Assembly: GCA_002300355.1 (NCBI GenBank)
Contig: NSGV01000001.1
Span: 372,001 to 436,000, forward strand
DNA: 64,000 bases
Reading direction: 5' to 3'
Source: Streptomyces sp. TLI_235
GTDB taxonomy: Bacteria; Actinomycetota; Actinomycetes; Streptomycetales; Streptomycetaceae
Shown here: piece by piece, positions 44,400 to 52,898 of the stretch
Position numbering within the stretch: position 1 is the stretch's first letter
Layout of the letters: every line of letters begins with the position of its first letter
Notes under the pieces: generated by a model
Seen by the model: the letters and a program-made list of their open reading frames with translations, nothing else
What the model was told of the DNA's origin: nothing
The model's database searches: none
Made by a program: the position numbers and the translations under genes

Positions 44400-46514
44400 A
44401 TGGAGGGGGACGCGCGGGGCGTCCACGGCCTGTTCGAGGAGCAGGCCGTGCGCGCGCCGGACGCACCGGCACTGGTCTGCGGCGATGTCCGCTTGACGTA
44501 TGGGGAGTTGGACGCGCGGGCGAACCGGCTGGCCCGGCATCTGGCCGCACTCGGGCTCGGGCCGGGCCGCTTCGCCGCGGTCGCGCTGGGCCGCGGCACG
44601 GAGCTGATCACGGCCCTGCTGGCGGTGCTCAAGACCGGCGCCGCCTACGTACCCGTGGAGCCGACCGGCCCGGACCGGACGATCCGGCACGTGCTCGCGG
44701 ACGCCGCGCCGTCGGTGGTGGTGACGGAGGAGGTGCACCGCGTCCGGCTGGCCGACGCGGGCGAGGCCGTGCTGCTCTGCCTGGACACCGCCGCCGCCGC
44801 GATCGCCGCGCGTCCGGACGGGCCGCTCGGCGCCGGCCTCGCACCGGACGCGCCCGCCTGCGTCTTCTACACCTCCGGTTCGACCGGCCTGCCGAAGGGC
44901 GCCCTGGTCGAGCACCGCAACCTGCTGCACTCCCACCGGGGTTGGCGCGAGGTGTACGGGCTGACCGCGGCCGACCGCTTCCTGCAGACGGCGACGCTGG
45001 AGTTCGACGTCTTCACCGCCGACTGGGTGCGCGCGCTGTGCACCGGCGGCACCCTGGTGATGGCCCGGCGCAACTTCACCCTCGACCGCACCGCCGAACT
45101 CTCCGAGCTGCACCGGCTGGTGGTCGACGAGCGGATCACCGTGATGGAGACCAACGTCCACACCGCGCGCCGCCTGCTCGACCACCTGCAGCCGCGCGGG
45201 CTGGAGCTCGGCGCGCTGCGGCTGCTCACCGTCGGCGCCGAGAAGTGGTACCTGGACGAGCAGTTGCGGATGCAGCGCTATCTCGGCCCGGCCGTCCGGG
45301 TGGTCAACGTGTACGGCGTCGCCGAGGCGGCCGTGGACAGCACGTACTTCGACGCGGCGGTGCTGGCCGACGACCCGGAGGACGCCGGCCAGGTCTCGCT
45401 GATCGGCGTCCCTTTCCCCGGCAACGGGGTGCACCTGATCGGGCAGGACGGCAAGCCGGTGCCGGAGGGCGACATCGGCGAGATCTGGCTGACCGGTCCG
45501 GGGGTGGGCCGCGGCTATCCGCGGCTGCCGGAGCTGACCGCCGAACGCTTCCGGCCGCTCCCCCACGGCGACGGCCGCGCCTACCGCACCGGCGACCTCG
45601 CCCGGCGCCGCGCGGACGGCCTGCTGGAGTACGTGGGGCGGGACAGCGGCTCCGGCACCGCGGCGGCCGCCGAGGTGGAGGCGGTGCTGCGCGGTCACCC
45701 GGAGGTCCGGGAGTGCGCGGTGGCCGCGGCCGGGGCCGAACAGCCGGGCGGCGGACGCCCGTTGGTGGCCTATCTGGTGGCCGAGGAGGGCGCAGGGCCG
45801 GAGGCGTCCGTCGTCCGCACGTACCTTGCCGACCGGCTGCCCGAGCAGCTGGTGCCGGAGGCGGTCGTCCCGTTGGCCGCGCTGCCGCGGACCAGGGCCG
45901 GCAAGCTCGACCGGGCCGCGCTGCCGCTGCCCGCCCCGCGCGGCCACGCCGACACCCGGGCCGGCGCGGGCGCCGGCGGATCGGGCAAGGCCGCACGGTC
46001 CGTCTCCGGCAAGGGCGGTGGCGGCGGTACGGGCGGTGTCAGCGGCCCCGGCCGGGCGGTCGCCGCGCTGGCGGTTCTGCTCCTCTCCTGGGGCCTGAGT
46101 TCGGCGCTCACCGACGCCTTCTGGCCCGGGTCGACCGATCTCACGCAGGTGCCGTACGGCTGGCACGGCCTGTTCGGGCTGCTCTACCGGATCGAGTGTC
46201 TGGGCTTCGCGCTGGGCATGGTGTTCCTGTTCTTCGGTCGCCGCTCGATGGCCCGGCTGGGCCGGGGGCCGGTGCTGACGACGCTCGCCCATCTCTCGGT
46301 GTGCTGGCTGCTGGCCGCCTGGTGGCCGCAGGACAACATGTACCGGCTGACGTCGCCGACCGACTGGGACCGGGAGGCGCGGATGGTCTACGGGTTCAAC
46401 GTGACCCTGATCCTCGCCGCCGCGCTGGTCATGGTCTTCCTGCTGTGGCGTCCGCGGCTCGGCGAGGAGCCGCCGGCGGTCACCGGCGCGGCGCGGCGCG
46501 GCGGCGGCCGCTGA
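44400..46514 (+). CDS. NRPS-like adenylation domain fused to membrane segments
   Basis: A 704-aa protein. Residues 1-525 are an amino-acid-type adenylation domain: LTYGELDARANRLA, YTSGSTGLPKG (A3, 157-167), NVYGVAEAAVDST (A5), YRTGDLARR (A7) and RTRAGKLDR (A10, catalytic Lys). The A8 hinge is abnormal: VGRDSGSGTAAAAEVEAVL lacks the RIE core. No carrier-protein domain follows; instead a Gly/Ser linker leads to four hydrophobic segments (AVAALAVLLLSWGL, GFALGMVFLFF, LAHLSVCWLLAAWW, VTLILAAALVMVFLLW). It may activate an amino acid at the membrane. The 3' end overlaps the convergent ATP-grasp gene by 35 bases. The start at 44400 has GAGGGAGGG upstream. Confidence 0.85.
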   Translation: MEGDARGVHGLFEEQAVRAPDAPALVCGDVRLTYGELDARANRLARHLAALGLGPGRFAAVALGRGTELITALLAVLKTGAAYVPVEPTGPDRTIRHVLADAAPSVVVTEEVHRVRLADAGEAVLLCLDTAAAAIAARPDGPLGAGLAPDAPACVFYTSGSTGLPKGALVEHRNLLHSHRGWREVYGLTAADRFLQTATLEFDVFTADWVRALCTGGTLVMARRNFTLDRTAELSELHRLVVDERITVMETNVHTARRLLDHLQPRGLELGALRLLTVGAEKWYLDEQLRMQRYLGPAVRVVNVYGVAEAAVDSTYFDAAVLADDPEDAGQVSLIGVPFPGNGVHLIGQDGKPVPEGDIGEIWLTGPGVGRGYPRLPELTAERFRPLPHGDGRAYRTGDLARRRADGLLEYVGRDSGSGTAAAAEVEAVLRGHPEVRECAVAAAGAEQPGGGRPLVAYLVAEEGAGPEASVVRTYLADRLPEQLVPEAVVPLAALPRTRAGKLDRAALPLPAPRGHADTRAGAGAGGSGKAARSVSGKGGGGGTGGVSGPGRAVAALAVLLLSWGLSSALTDAFWPGSTDLTQVPYGWHGLFGLLYRIECLGFALGMVFLFFGRRSMARLGRGPVLTTLAHLSVCWLLAAWWPQDNMYRLTSPTDWDREARMVYGFNVTLILAAALVMVFLLWRPRLGEEPPAVTGAARRGGGR

Positions 46515-47865
46515 GCGGCACCGTCCCCGGCCCGACGGTTCCGGGAAGGCCGAAGGGGTCGAAGGGGTCGGCGAGCGCCTCGTTCGCCGACCGCACCACC
46601 GCTTCGGCGGCGTCCAGCGCGTCCAGTGCCGCCAGCGCGTGCGGGGCGCGGGAGGCCAGGGCGATGCCGGCGGTGGGCAGTTCGTCGCGGCTCGCGGTGG
46701 GGATGGTCGGCAGCAGGCGCACCCCGAAGCGTGCGCAACGCCCGGCGAGGCCGGCCAGGTGGTCGAGCAGTGCCTGCTGGGGCAGCCGGGCGCCGAGCGG
46801 CAACCGGTCCAGGGTGCGCACCCGGTGTCCCGGGCCGTGCACCGCGTCGAGCCGGGCCGCCAGGACGAAGGCGACGGCGGGGCCGGTGAGCCGCAGGTTG
46901 GCCTCGGTCGGGGCGAGCCGGCCGGCCGGGTCGGTGACGAAGTCGACGTCGTACCAGCCACGGTGGCCCGCCCGGGCGAGTTCGGCGCCGACGGCGAGGC
47001 CGAACGCCTCGGCGGTGGCGGCCGCTCCGGGCGGCACCGCGCCGGGGCCGGTGGTGGCGCCCTGGTAGCTGGTGCCGTCGATGTGCATCACGGCGGCGCC
47101 GACGGGGTGCACCGTGCCGTCGTCGGCGATCACCGCGTCGAAGGTGAGGTTCCGCAGCCGGCCGCGCCCGGGGACGTACTCCTCCAGCAGCAGCCCGCCC
47201 GGTGGCAGGACGCCCTCGGCGGTGAGGGCGCGCAGCAGCGGTCGGGCGCCGCCCGCCGCGGCGACCTGCTGCGGGGTGAGGACGGCGGTGCCGTACCCGC
47301 CGACGCCGTGGTGGGCCTTGAGGACGGCGGTCTCGCCGCGGCGGGCCGCGGCGGCGAGCAGCCGGGCGGCCTGCCGGGGGGAGCCGGCCGGCTGCTGGCG
47401 GGGCACCAGGATGCCGGGGTGGCCGCCTGCGGTACGGGTGAAGAGCTCGTGCGAGGCGGCCTTGGACTCGTAGCGGCGGACGGCGTCCAGGCCGGCGCCG
47501 GTGGTGCGCCCCCACGGGCGGACGGGCAGGCCGAGCCGTTCGATGCCCTCGCACAGGGCGGGGCGGGCGGCGAGGGTCTCACGGACGGTGCCGTGCTCGT
47601 CGGCGAGGCCGGTGTGCAGGTCGACCGACCCCCAGGCCAACTCCCGTGCCAGCCAAGTCGTCCACTGCTCCTCGGGTTCACCCGGCAGCAGCAGGGCGGC
47701 CGGGTCGGGGGTGTAGAAGGCGGCGAGACAGGAGTAGTGGTGGGCCTGCCGGCGGGCCTCCGGGGTCTGCGGGACGAACTGCGCGTTGAAGTCGGCGACG
47801 TCGCCGATGTGCACGGCGCGCCGCCCGCCGTCCGTCCAGGCCTGCTGCCACTGCGATTCCCCCAC
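46480..47865 (-). CDS. ATP-grasp ligase-like protein, 461 aa
   Basis: Carries an ATP-grasp core: ETAVLKAHHGVGGYGTAVL (ATP-binding lysine and glycine loop), LLLEEYVPGRG (hinge) and GWYDVDFVTDPAGRLAPTEANLRLTG (Mg-binding Asp, Glu, Asn). The N-terminal 190 residues include AFYTPDPAALLLPG and resemble the preATP region of peptide-ligase-type enzymes such as those in pheganomycin-like pathways (inference). Starts with GTG. It overlaps the adenylation gene tail to tail, and both activate carboxylates, so the pair could act in one small biosynthetic route. The product is unknown. Confidence 0.8.
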   Translation of the reverse strand: MGESQWQQAWTDGGRRAVHIGDVADFNAQFVPQTPEARRQAHHYSCLAAFYTPDPAALLLPGEPEEQWTTWLARELAWGSVDLHTGLADEHGTVRETLAARPALCEGIERLGLPVRPWGRTTGAGLDAVRRYESKAASHELFTRTAGGHPGILVPRQQPAGSPRQAARLLAAAARRGETAVLKAHHGVGGYGTAVLTPQQVAAAGGARPLLRALTAEGVLPPGGLLLEEYVPGRGRLRNLTFDAVIADDGTVHPVGAAVMHIDGTSYQGATTGPGAVPPGAAATAEAFGLAVGAELARAGHRGWYDVDFVTDPAGRLAPTEANLRLTGPAVAFVLAARLDAVHGPGHRVRTLDRLPLGARLPQQALLDHLAGLAGRCARFGVRLLPTIPTASRDELPTAGIALASRAPHALAALDALDAAEAVVRSANEALADPFDPFGLPGTVGPGTVPLSGRRRAAPRR

Positions 47866-47950
47866 CTGGGGAGCCTACGGTCGGCGCCGCGCGGGCCGGG
47901 CCGGTTCGGCGGAATCCGGCGTGCCCGGCGCGCGGGCTCGACCGGCGTGC

Positions 47951-48541
47951 TCAGGCGGCGCGCACGAGCCGCTGCACGGCGGGCCAGAGTCCGTCGAGCC
48001 GGCCCGGGTCGTCGGCGAGCTTGGCGAGCAGGACGGCGCCCTCGAGGTGGGCCACCACGGCCCGGGCGGTCGCGGTGTCGGCGGCCACCGGGCCGGTCTC
48101 GGCGGCCTCGGCGAGGACGCCGCGGACGAGCGCGGCCTGCTCCTCGAAGATCTCGGCCAGCCTGGTCTGGATCTCCCGTTCCTGTCCGCTGAGTTCGAGG
48201 GCCAGGTTGCCGAGCAGGCAGCCGCGGACGCTGCCGCCGGCGGCCTTGTCGGCCCGCTGCGCGGCGGCCTGGGCGTCCAACAGCAGCCGCAGGCGTTCCA
48301 GCGGCGGCTGCCCGCCGGTGCCCAGCAGGTTTTGCCAGCGCTGCCGTTGGGCGGTCCAGTGACTGTCGACGGCGGCCAGCGTGAGGGCCTGCTTGGAGGC
48401 GAAGAAGTGGTAGAAGCTGCCCTTCCGGACATCGGCGCGGGCGCAGATCTCGGCCACGCCGACGGCCGAGTAGCCGCGGGTGTGCAGCAGTTCGCAGGCG
48501 GCGTCGAGCAGTCGCTCCTGTGCCGTGCTGCTGCGTCCCAT
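47951..48541 (-). CDS. TetR-family regulator
   Basis: A 196-aa protein with TetR HTH (AQERLLDAACELLHTRGYSAVGVAEICARADVRKGSFYHFFASKQAL) and a C-terminal domain like that of the YxaF/LmrA group (GCLLGNLALELSGQ). TATACT lies only 6 bases before the ATG, so the transcript is probably leaderless. A partly palindromic site overlapping this -10 element recurs upstream of the nitronate monooxygenase gene at 51427, which points to that gene as target. Confidence 0.88.
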   Translation of the reverse strand: MGRSSTAQERLLDAACELLHTRGYSAVGVAEICARADVRKGSFYHFFASKQALTLAAVDSHWTAQRQRWQNLLGTGGQPPLERLRLLLDAQAAAQRADKAAGGSVRGCLLGNLALELSGQEREIQTRLAEIFEEQAALVRGVLAEAAETGPVAADTATARAVVAHLEGAVLLAKLADDPGRLDGLWPAVQRLVRAA

Positions 48542-48548
48542 GCGCCGA

Positions 48549-48568
48549 GTATACGGTCGGTCAACTAT
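48549..48568 (-). promoter_or_regulatory. Putative TetR operator and leaderless promoter
   Basis: On the minus strand it reads ATAGTTGACCGACCGTATAC. The first 11 bases are identical to the site at 51371. The -10-like TATACT (48553-48548) overlaps its end and lies 6 bases before the TetR ATG. Confidence 0.55.
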
Positions 48569-48663
48569 CCGGGCCGGGTCCGGGCGCGCCGGTCCCCGGG
48601 CCGAGGACTCGACCCGGGGGCGGCGGTGGCGCGTGGGCCTGCAGCCGGGGGCGCGGGGCCGGT

Positions 48664-50577
48664 TCAGTGCTCCGCGGTGGGCTCCTCGTGCCACTCGGAG
48701 TTGCGGTCGACCCGCAGCACCAGGTACTTGTCGGCCTCCTGGTTCTGGGCATGGTCGACGGAGCGGTACAGCAGGCGGTGCTTGCCCTCGCCGGTCACGA
48801 TGATCGGGCCGGTGTAGGTCGTCCAGCCTGCGCCGTCGAGGTTGTACTCGGTCATGGCGACGCCGGAGAGGTCGTCCGTCGCGGTGAGGGTGACCGGGAC
48901 CTCGCCCTTGTGGTCGCCGCCGGCCTTGTGCGGGTGCGAGCCGGCCCTGGCGGTGGTGACCGGCGGGGTGACGTCGACCGGGAGGTCCATGGCCTCGTCC
49001 TCAGGGGTCGCCTCGTTGTCCATGGTCGGCGCCGGCACTCCCGCGTTGGCGCCCGGGTGGCCGACGGATCCGCCGCGCAGCACCAGGGCGCTCCAGTCGT
49101 CATGCCCGGCGAGCCCGGTCTTCAGGGTGTCGCCGTTGACGTCGACCTCGACCGCGGTCGTCTCGATCCGGCCGTCGCAGTTCCAGTCGACGCTGCCCTT
49201 GCCCGACTGGACGGTGACGAACTTGCCGACCGCGCCGTCGATGCCGGGGCAGAAGTGGCTGACGTCGTAGAGCGGGGTGGTGGCCGGGTAGGCGTTCTCG
49301 GCGAGCGAGGTCTCGTTCAGCGACAGGTTCTGCCGCGAGTAGTCGATGAGGCCCTTCGTCGTCCCCACGGTCAGGCCGAACTGGTAGCTGTAGTTCATCA
49401 CGCTGAAGTACTGCGGCTCGTGGTTCGGAATGTCGGAGTTGCCGCTGTGCCGCAGGCCGAGGTTGTGGCCCAGCTCGTGCATCAGCGTGCCGGCCTGCTC
49501 GTCGACGGTACCGACGCTGTTGGTGAAGCTGCCCAGACTGACGATGAGATAGCTGCCGGGCGTGCCGGCGGAGATCCCGCTGGAGCGGGAGCCGCTCTCC
49601 AGGTTGTGGGCCGAGATCGCGTAGTGGAAGATCGGCGCCCGGGCGGTGCTGCGGAAGCCGCCTGCGGCGTTCTTCAGCGCGGTGAAGGCGTCCCACTGGT
49701 ACAGGCCGCCGACCTCGGTGCCGAGGTTGGTCGTCTCGGTGAGCTGCTTGGCCCGACTGAGCGTGCCCCAGGTCGTGTTGGTCGTGAGGTTCATGATGCT
49801 GTCGGGCCCGGCGTCGATGTGCAGGTTGATGCCGGTACCGGTCTGACCCCGTTTGTTGTACGGCGCGTTCTTGAAGGCGTCCACGACCTTCTTGATCGCG
49901 GCTGGGTCGATCGCGTGGCTGTGCGCGGTGTTGGCCATCCAGTCGAGCTGGACGAAGACGTCCGGCCTGTTGACGTCGGCGCCCATCGCCTTGAGGTCGA
50001 TGAACTTGGCGGGGCTGCCGTCGCCCGGGTCGAGGGTGACGCCGTTGAGCTTCCAGGCGTCCGGGATCCCGTCGCAGGTCTTGGAGTTGCAGTCGAAGCT
50101 CCAGTGGACGGGGATGCTCGGGTCGGTGCCGCCGGTGTGGCTGATCACGTACCCGGTGGGCGCGGTCTCGGTGTAGCCGTTGGCCCCGGTGAAGGGCACG
50201 TCCCAGCCGATCCGGAGGGTCGCGCCGTTCTCGCCCTGCACGGTGTAGTCGATCGTCCCCCTGGTGCCGTACGTGGAGTCGCACGGCCCCACCGTCCAGG
50301 TGGCGGTGGTGCCGGCCTGGATCGTCGCCGGCGCGAAGGGGATCAGACACCCCTCGGGCACGTTGATGGCGAAGCCGGTCAGGTCGCGGTCGCTCTTGTT
50401 CTCGAACTGCACGGACACGGTGCCGCCCGCACGGCGCGCGGCCGCGGCCGGTGTGATGGCCGCGGCGACGGTGAGCAGGGCCAGGACCAGGACGAAGAGC
50501 GCCGCGAGCCCGCCTCGCCGGGGCGCCTCGGCGAGGCCCGGCCCGCCCGGGGCGCCGAGAGAACGATCTGCAGTCAT
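48664..50577 (-). CDS. Secreted metzincin protease with aegerolysin/ET79-like N-terminus
   Basis: A 637-aa exported protein; signal or membrane helix at 22-46. Residues 52-165 (VSVQFENKSDRDLTGFAI, RIGWDVPFTGANGYTETAPTG) resemble the aegerolysin / crystal-protein ET79 beta-sandwich. The zinc site is HELGHNLGLRH (H367, H371, H377), with Met-turn SVMNYSY, so a metzincin. The C-terminal part (TATDDLSGVAMTEYNLDGAG to SVDHAQNQE) is an OmpL47-like beta domain common in surface proteins. Likely a secreted protease whose N-terminal domain targets a membrane lipid or surface. The start at 50577 is placed near the signal peptide. Monocistronic. Confidence 0.88.
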   Translation of the reverse strand: MTADRSLGAPGGPGLAEAPRRGGLAALFVLVLALLTVAAAITPAAAARRAGGTVSVQFENKSDRDLTGFAINVPEGCLIPFAPATIQAGTTATWTVGPCDSTYGTRGTIDYTVQGENGATLRIGWDVPFTGANGYTETAPTGYVISHTGGTDPSIPVHWSFDCNSKTCDGIPDAWKLNGVTLDPGDGSPAKFIDLKAMGADVNRPDVFVQLDWMANTAHSHAIDPAAIKKVVDAFKNAPYNKRGQTGTGINLHIDAGPDSIMNLTTNTTWGTLSRAKQLTETTNLGTEVGGLYQWDAFTALKNAAGGFRSTARAPIFHYAISAHNLESGSRSSGISAGTPGSYLIVSLGSFTNSVGTVDEQAGTLMHELGHNLGLRHSGNSDIPNHEPQYFSVMNYSYQFGLTVGTTKGLIDYSRQNLSLNETSLAENAYPATTPLYDVSHFCPGIDGAVGKFVTVQSGKGSVDWNCDGRIETTAVEVDVNGDTLKTGLAGHDDWSALVLRGGSVGHPGANAGVPAPTMDNEATPEDEAMDLPVDVTPPVTTARAGSHPHKAGGDHKGEVPVTLTATDDLSGVAMTEYNLDGAGWTTYTGPIIVTGEGKHRLLYRSVDHAQNQEADKYLVLRVDRNSEWHEEPTAEH

Positions 50578-50704
50578 ACCGGTCACGCTAAGCACCGGAT
50601 TGACGACATCCCGTCATGACTCGACGGAGTGTCACTCCGACGGCCGCCCCCGGCAGTCCGGCACAGGACGCCCCCGGCCGCCGCGGCGGGCAGGCGGACC
50701 GGCG

Positions 50705-51313
50705 TCAGTGGAAGACGATCGCCCGCCCGGCGGCCTGGCTCTCCCGGCAGGCCCGGTGCAGCAGGTGCCAGGCGAACGCCTCCGCCTCGTACCGGTCGTC
50801 GCGCGCCGGCTCGGCGGGGTCGTCCGGGTCGATGCCGATCGCGGGTGCGAGGCGCCGGAGTTCGGCGAGCAGACCGGAGGTGGAGCCGACGATGCCGCCG
50901 CCCGCGACCGGGGCGTCCGCCGGCAGGAACAGCGGGTCGGCGAAGTCGGCGGGCACGTAGTACCCGGCGCAGTCGGAGTGGCAGAGCAGGTGCGAGGAGA
51001 ACATCAGGGTCTCCTCCTCGACCTCGCCACAGTCGAGGTCGTACTGCTCGGGGTCGGTGGTGGCGGCGGGGGTGACGGCGGCGCCGCGGCGGTGCAGCAC
51101 GAACGCCCGGCGCAGGTGGTGCAGGTGGCTGTACGGGAAGCCGCCGGCGCAGGCGGCGCGGCCGGTGCCGGCCGGCGCGGGCTCGCGCCAGGCGATCCCC
51201 TTGGCCTGCAAGGCCTCGGCCAGCAGGTCGAGTTCACGGGCGTGGTGGGCGGCGCCCTCCGGGTCGTGGCGGTCGAGGTCGTCGAGCAGGCCGACGGTGA
51301 TCGAGAGTCCCAT
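50705..51313 (-). CDS. Uncharacterised protein, 202 aa
   Basis: An intact frame starting MGLSITVGLLDDLDRHDPEGAAHH, with FPYSHLHHLRRAFVLHR, LLCHSDCAGYYVPADF and a C-terminal helix AEAFAWHLLHRACRESQAAG. His and Cys residues in the middle could bind a metal. No signal peptide. The family is not recognised by name, though similar proteins are common in streptomycetes (from memory). Function unknown. Confidence 0.72.
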   Translation of the reverse strand: MGLSITVGLLDDLDRHDPEGAAHHARELDLLAEALQAKGIAWREPAPAGTGRAACAGGFPYSHLHHLRRAFVLHRRGAAVTPAATTDPEQYDLDCGEVEEETLMFSSHLLCHSDCAGYYVPADFADPLFLPADAPVAGGGIVGSTSGLLAELRRLAPAIGIDPDDPAEPARDDRYEAEAFAWHLLHRACRESQAAGRAIVFH

Positions 51314-51370
51314 GGGCGGAGAGCGTAGGGGCCGCCTCCGACACGGCGGCTGCCCGCCCGATGCAGACGA

Positions 51371-51390
51371 ATAGTTGACCGGTCGTCTAG
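51371..51390 (+). promoter_or_regulatory. Putative TetR operator at nitronate monooxygenase promoter
   Basis: ATAGTTGACCGGTCGTCTAG: the core GACCGGTC is a perfect palindrome, extended to TAG..GACCGGTC..CTA. It overlaps a -10-like TAGGAT (51388-51393). Shares ATAGTTGACCG with the site before the TetR gene at 48541. Confidence 0.55.
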
Positions 51391-51426
51391 GATGGCTGCC
51401 AGTCGACAGCGAGGGAGCGCATCGTC

Positions 51427-52500
51427 ATGAACAGACGTGCCGTGGGCCGGTTCTGCGAGCTGGTGGGGCTGGACCACCCGGTGGTCCAGGGGCCGTTCGG
51501 CGGGGGCCTGTCGTCGGTGGCCCTGGCCGCGACGGTCTCCGAGTCGGGCGGCCTGGGCTCGTTCGGGGCGCACCATCTGCCGCCGGACGCGCTGGCGGGG
51601 CTGGTGAAGGACCTCCGGGCGGCGACCGCCCGCCCGTTCGCGGTGAACCTCTGGGTGCCGCAGCCCGGCGAGGGCGAGACCCGCGCCACCGCCGCGGACG
51701 TCGCCCGGCTGCACCCCTACTACGCCGAGCTCGGGCTGCCCGACCCGTCCACCGAACTGCGCCGGCCGGACTTCGACGAGCAGGTGGACGCGCTGCTCGC
51801 CGCCGAGCCGCCGGTGATCAGCCTGGTCATGGGGCTGCCGCCGCAGCGGGTGGTGGCCGAGGCCCGGCGGCGCGGCATCCTGCTGATCGGGACCGCGACC
51901 ACCGTCGCGGAGGCCGAGGCGCTGGAGCGGGCCGGGGTGGACGCTGTGGTGGCCTCCGGCAGCGACGCCGGCGGGCACCGGGGCGCGTTCCTGTCACCGG
52001 TGCGCGAGTCGCTGGTCGGCACCTTCGCGCTGGTGCCGCAGGTGGCGGACGCGGTCCGGGTGCCGGTGGTGGCGGCGGGCGGCATCACCGACGGGCGGGG
52101 CCTGGCCGCCGCCCTGGTGCTGGGCGCGGACGCGGTGCAGATCGGCACCGGCTTCCTGGCCTGCGCGGAGTCCGCCGCGAGCGAGGTGCACCGCCGGGCG
52201 CTGCTCTCCCCGGAGGCCCGGACGACGGTGCTCACCCGGCTGTTCTCGGGGCGGACGGCGCGCGGCATCGCCAACCGCTTCGTCCGCGAGATGGCCGCGT
52301 GCGAGGACGAGGTCCCGCCGTACCCGGTGCAGAACGCGCTGATGGTGCCGCTGCGCACGGAGGCGGCCGCCCGGGGCGACTCGGGTCTGGTCGCCATGTG
52401 GTCCGGGCAGGCCGCCGGGCTCGCGGTCGGCGGCGCGGCCGCCGACTACCTGGCGGGGGTGCTGGCGGACGCCGAGCGGCTGCTCGGCCGTCCGCTCTGA
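51427..52500 (+). CDS. Nitronate monooxygenase (2-nitropropane dioxygenase family)
   Basis: A 357-aa FMN-dependent TIM-barrel enzyme: HPVVQGPFGGGLSSVALAATVSESGGLGSFGAHHL opens the barrel, VVASGSDAGGHRG has the catalytic-site His, and VPVVAAGGITDGRGLAAALVLGADAVQIGTGFLAC is the FMN phosphate-binding end. It oxidises alkyl nitronates such as propionate-3-nitronate, or acts as an enoyl reductase-like flavoprotein. A TetR-type operator lies in its promoter. Its 3' end converges on the small gene at 52514 with 13 bases between. Confidence 0.92.
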   Translation: MNRRAVGRFCELVGLDHPVVQGPFGGGLSSVALAATVSESGGLGSFGAHHLPPDALAGLVKDLRAATARPFAVNLWVPQPGEGETRATAADVARLHPYYAELGLPDPSTELRRPDFDEQVDALLAAEPPVISLVMGLPPQRVVAEARRRGILLIGTATTVAEAEALERAGVDAVVASGSDAGGHRGAFLSPVRESLVGTFALVPQVADAVRVPVVAAGGITDGRGLAAALVLGADAVQIGTGFLACAESAASEVHRRALLSPEARTTVLTRLFSGRTARGIANRFVREMAACEDEVPPYPVQNALMVPLRTEAAARGDSGLVAMWSGQAAGLAVGGAAADYLAGVLADAERLLGRPL

Positions 52501-52513
52501 CCCCGACGGCCGG

Positions 52514-52744
52514 TCAGGCCTCGCCGGGGTGCCAGGCCGGCCACTCCCAGGGGCGGTCCGCCCAGTGCACCAGCGCGGGGTCGTGCGGGTCCAGGTCCGG
52601 GAAGGCGTGCTTGACCTCGGGTTCGAACTCCTCCGGGGCGAGCGGCTTCCACCCGCTGCCCTTGAAGTGCACCAGCCGGTAGCGGCTGTCGGTGCGGAAT
52701 TCGGCGACCTCGACCAGGGGTTCGGTGGTGCTGTTGCTGTTCAT
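52514..52744 (-). CDS. Small conserved-looking acidic protein, 76 aa
   Basis: Starts MNSNSTTEPLVEVAEFRTDSRYRLVHFKG. The body is rich in Trp, Pro, Asp and Glu, with WADRPWEWPAWHPGEA at the end. No signal peptide or known motif. It is a complete frame with a plausible ATG, tail to tail with the nitronate monooxygenase gene. Unknown function. Confidence 0.7.
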   Translation of the reverse strand: MNSNSTTEPLVEVAEFRTDSRYRLVHFKGSGWKPLAPEEFEPEVKHAFPDLDPHDPALVHWADRPWEWPAWHPGEA

Positions 52745-52898
52745 GCCCTCAGCATCGTCCGGGGCCCGGGGGCGCGCACCCCCACCGCACCACCGTGTCG
52801 GCCGCCCGGTGCCGTTCCGCGCCGGCGGCCCGGCTCGTTGGGCACGGCGGGCCTCGCCGCGATCCGCGGGCGGCCCGCCGTGCGGACGGGAGACCGGG

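Noticed and set aside
44400..47865. A full non-ribosomal peptide cluster
   Set aside because: There is one adenylation domain and one ATP-grasp gene but no condensation, carrier or thioesterase domain, so the term cluster is not supported.
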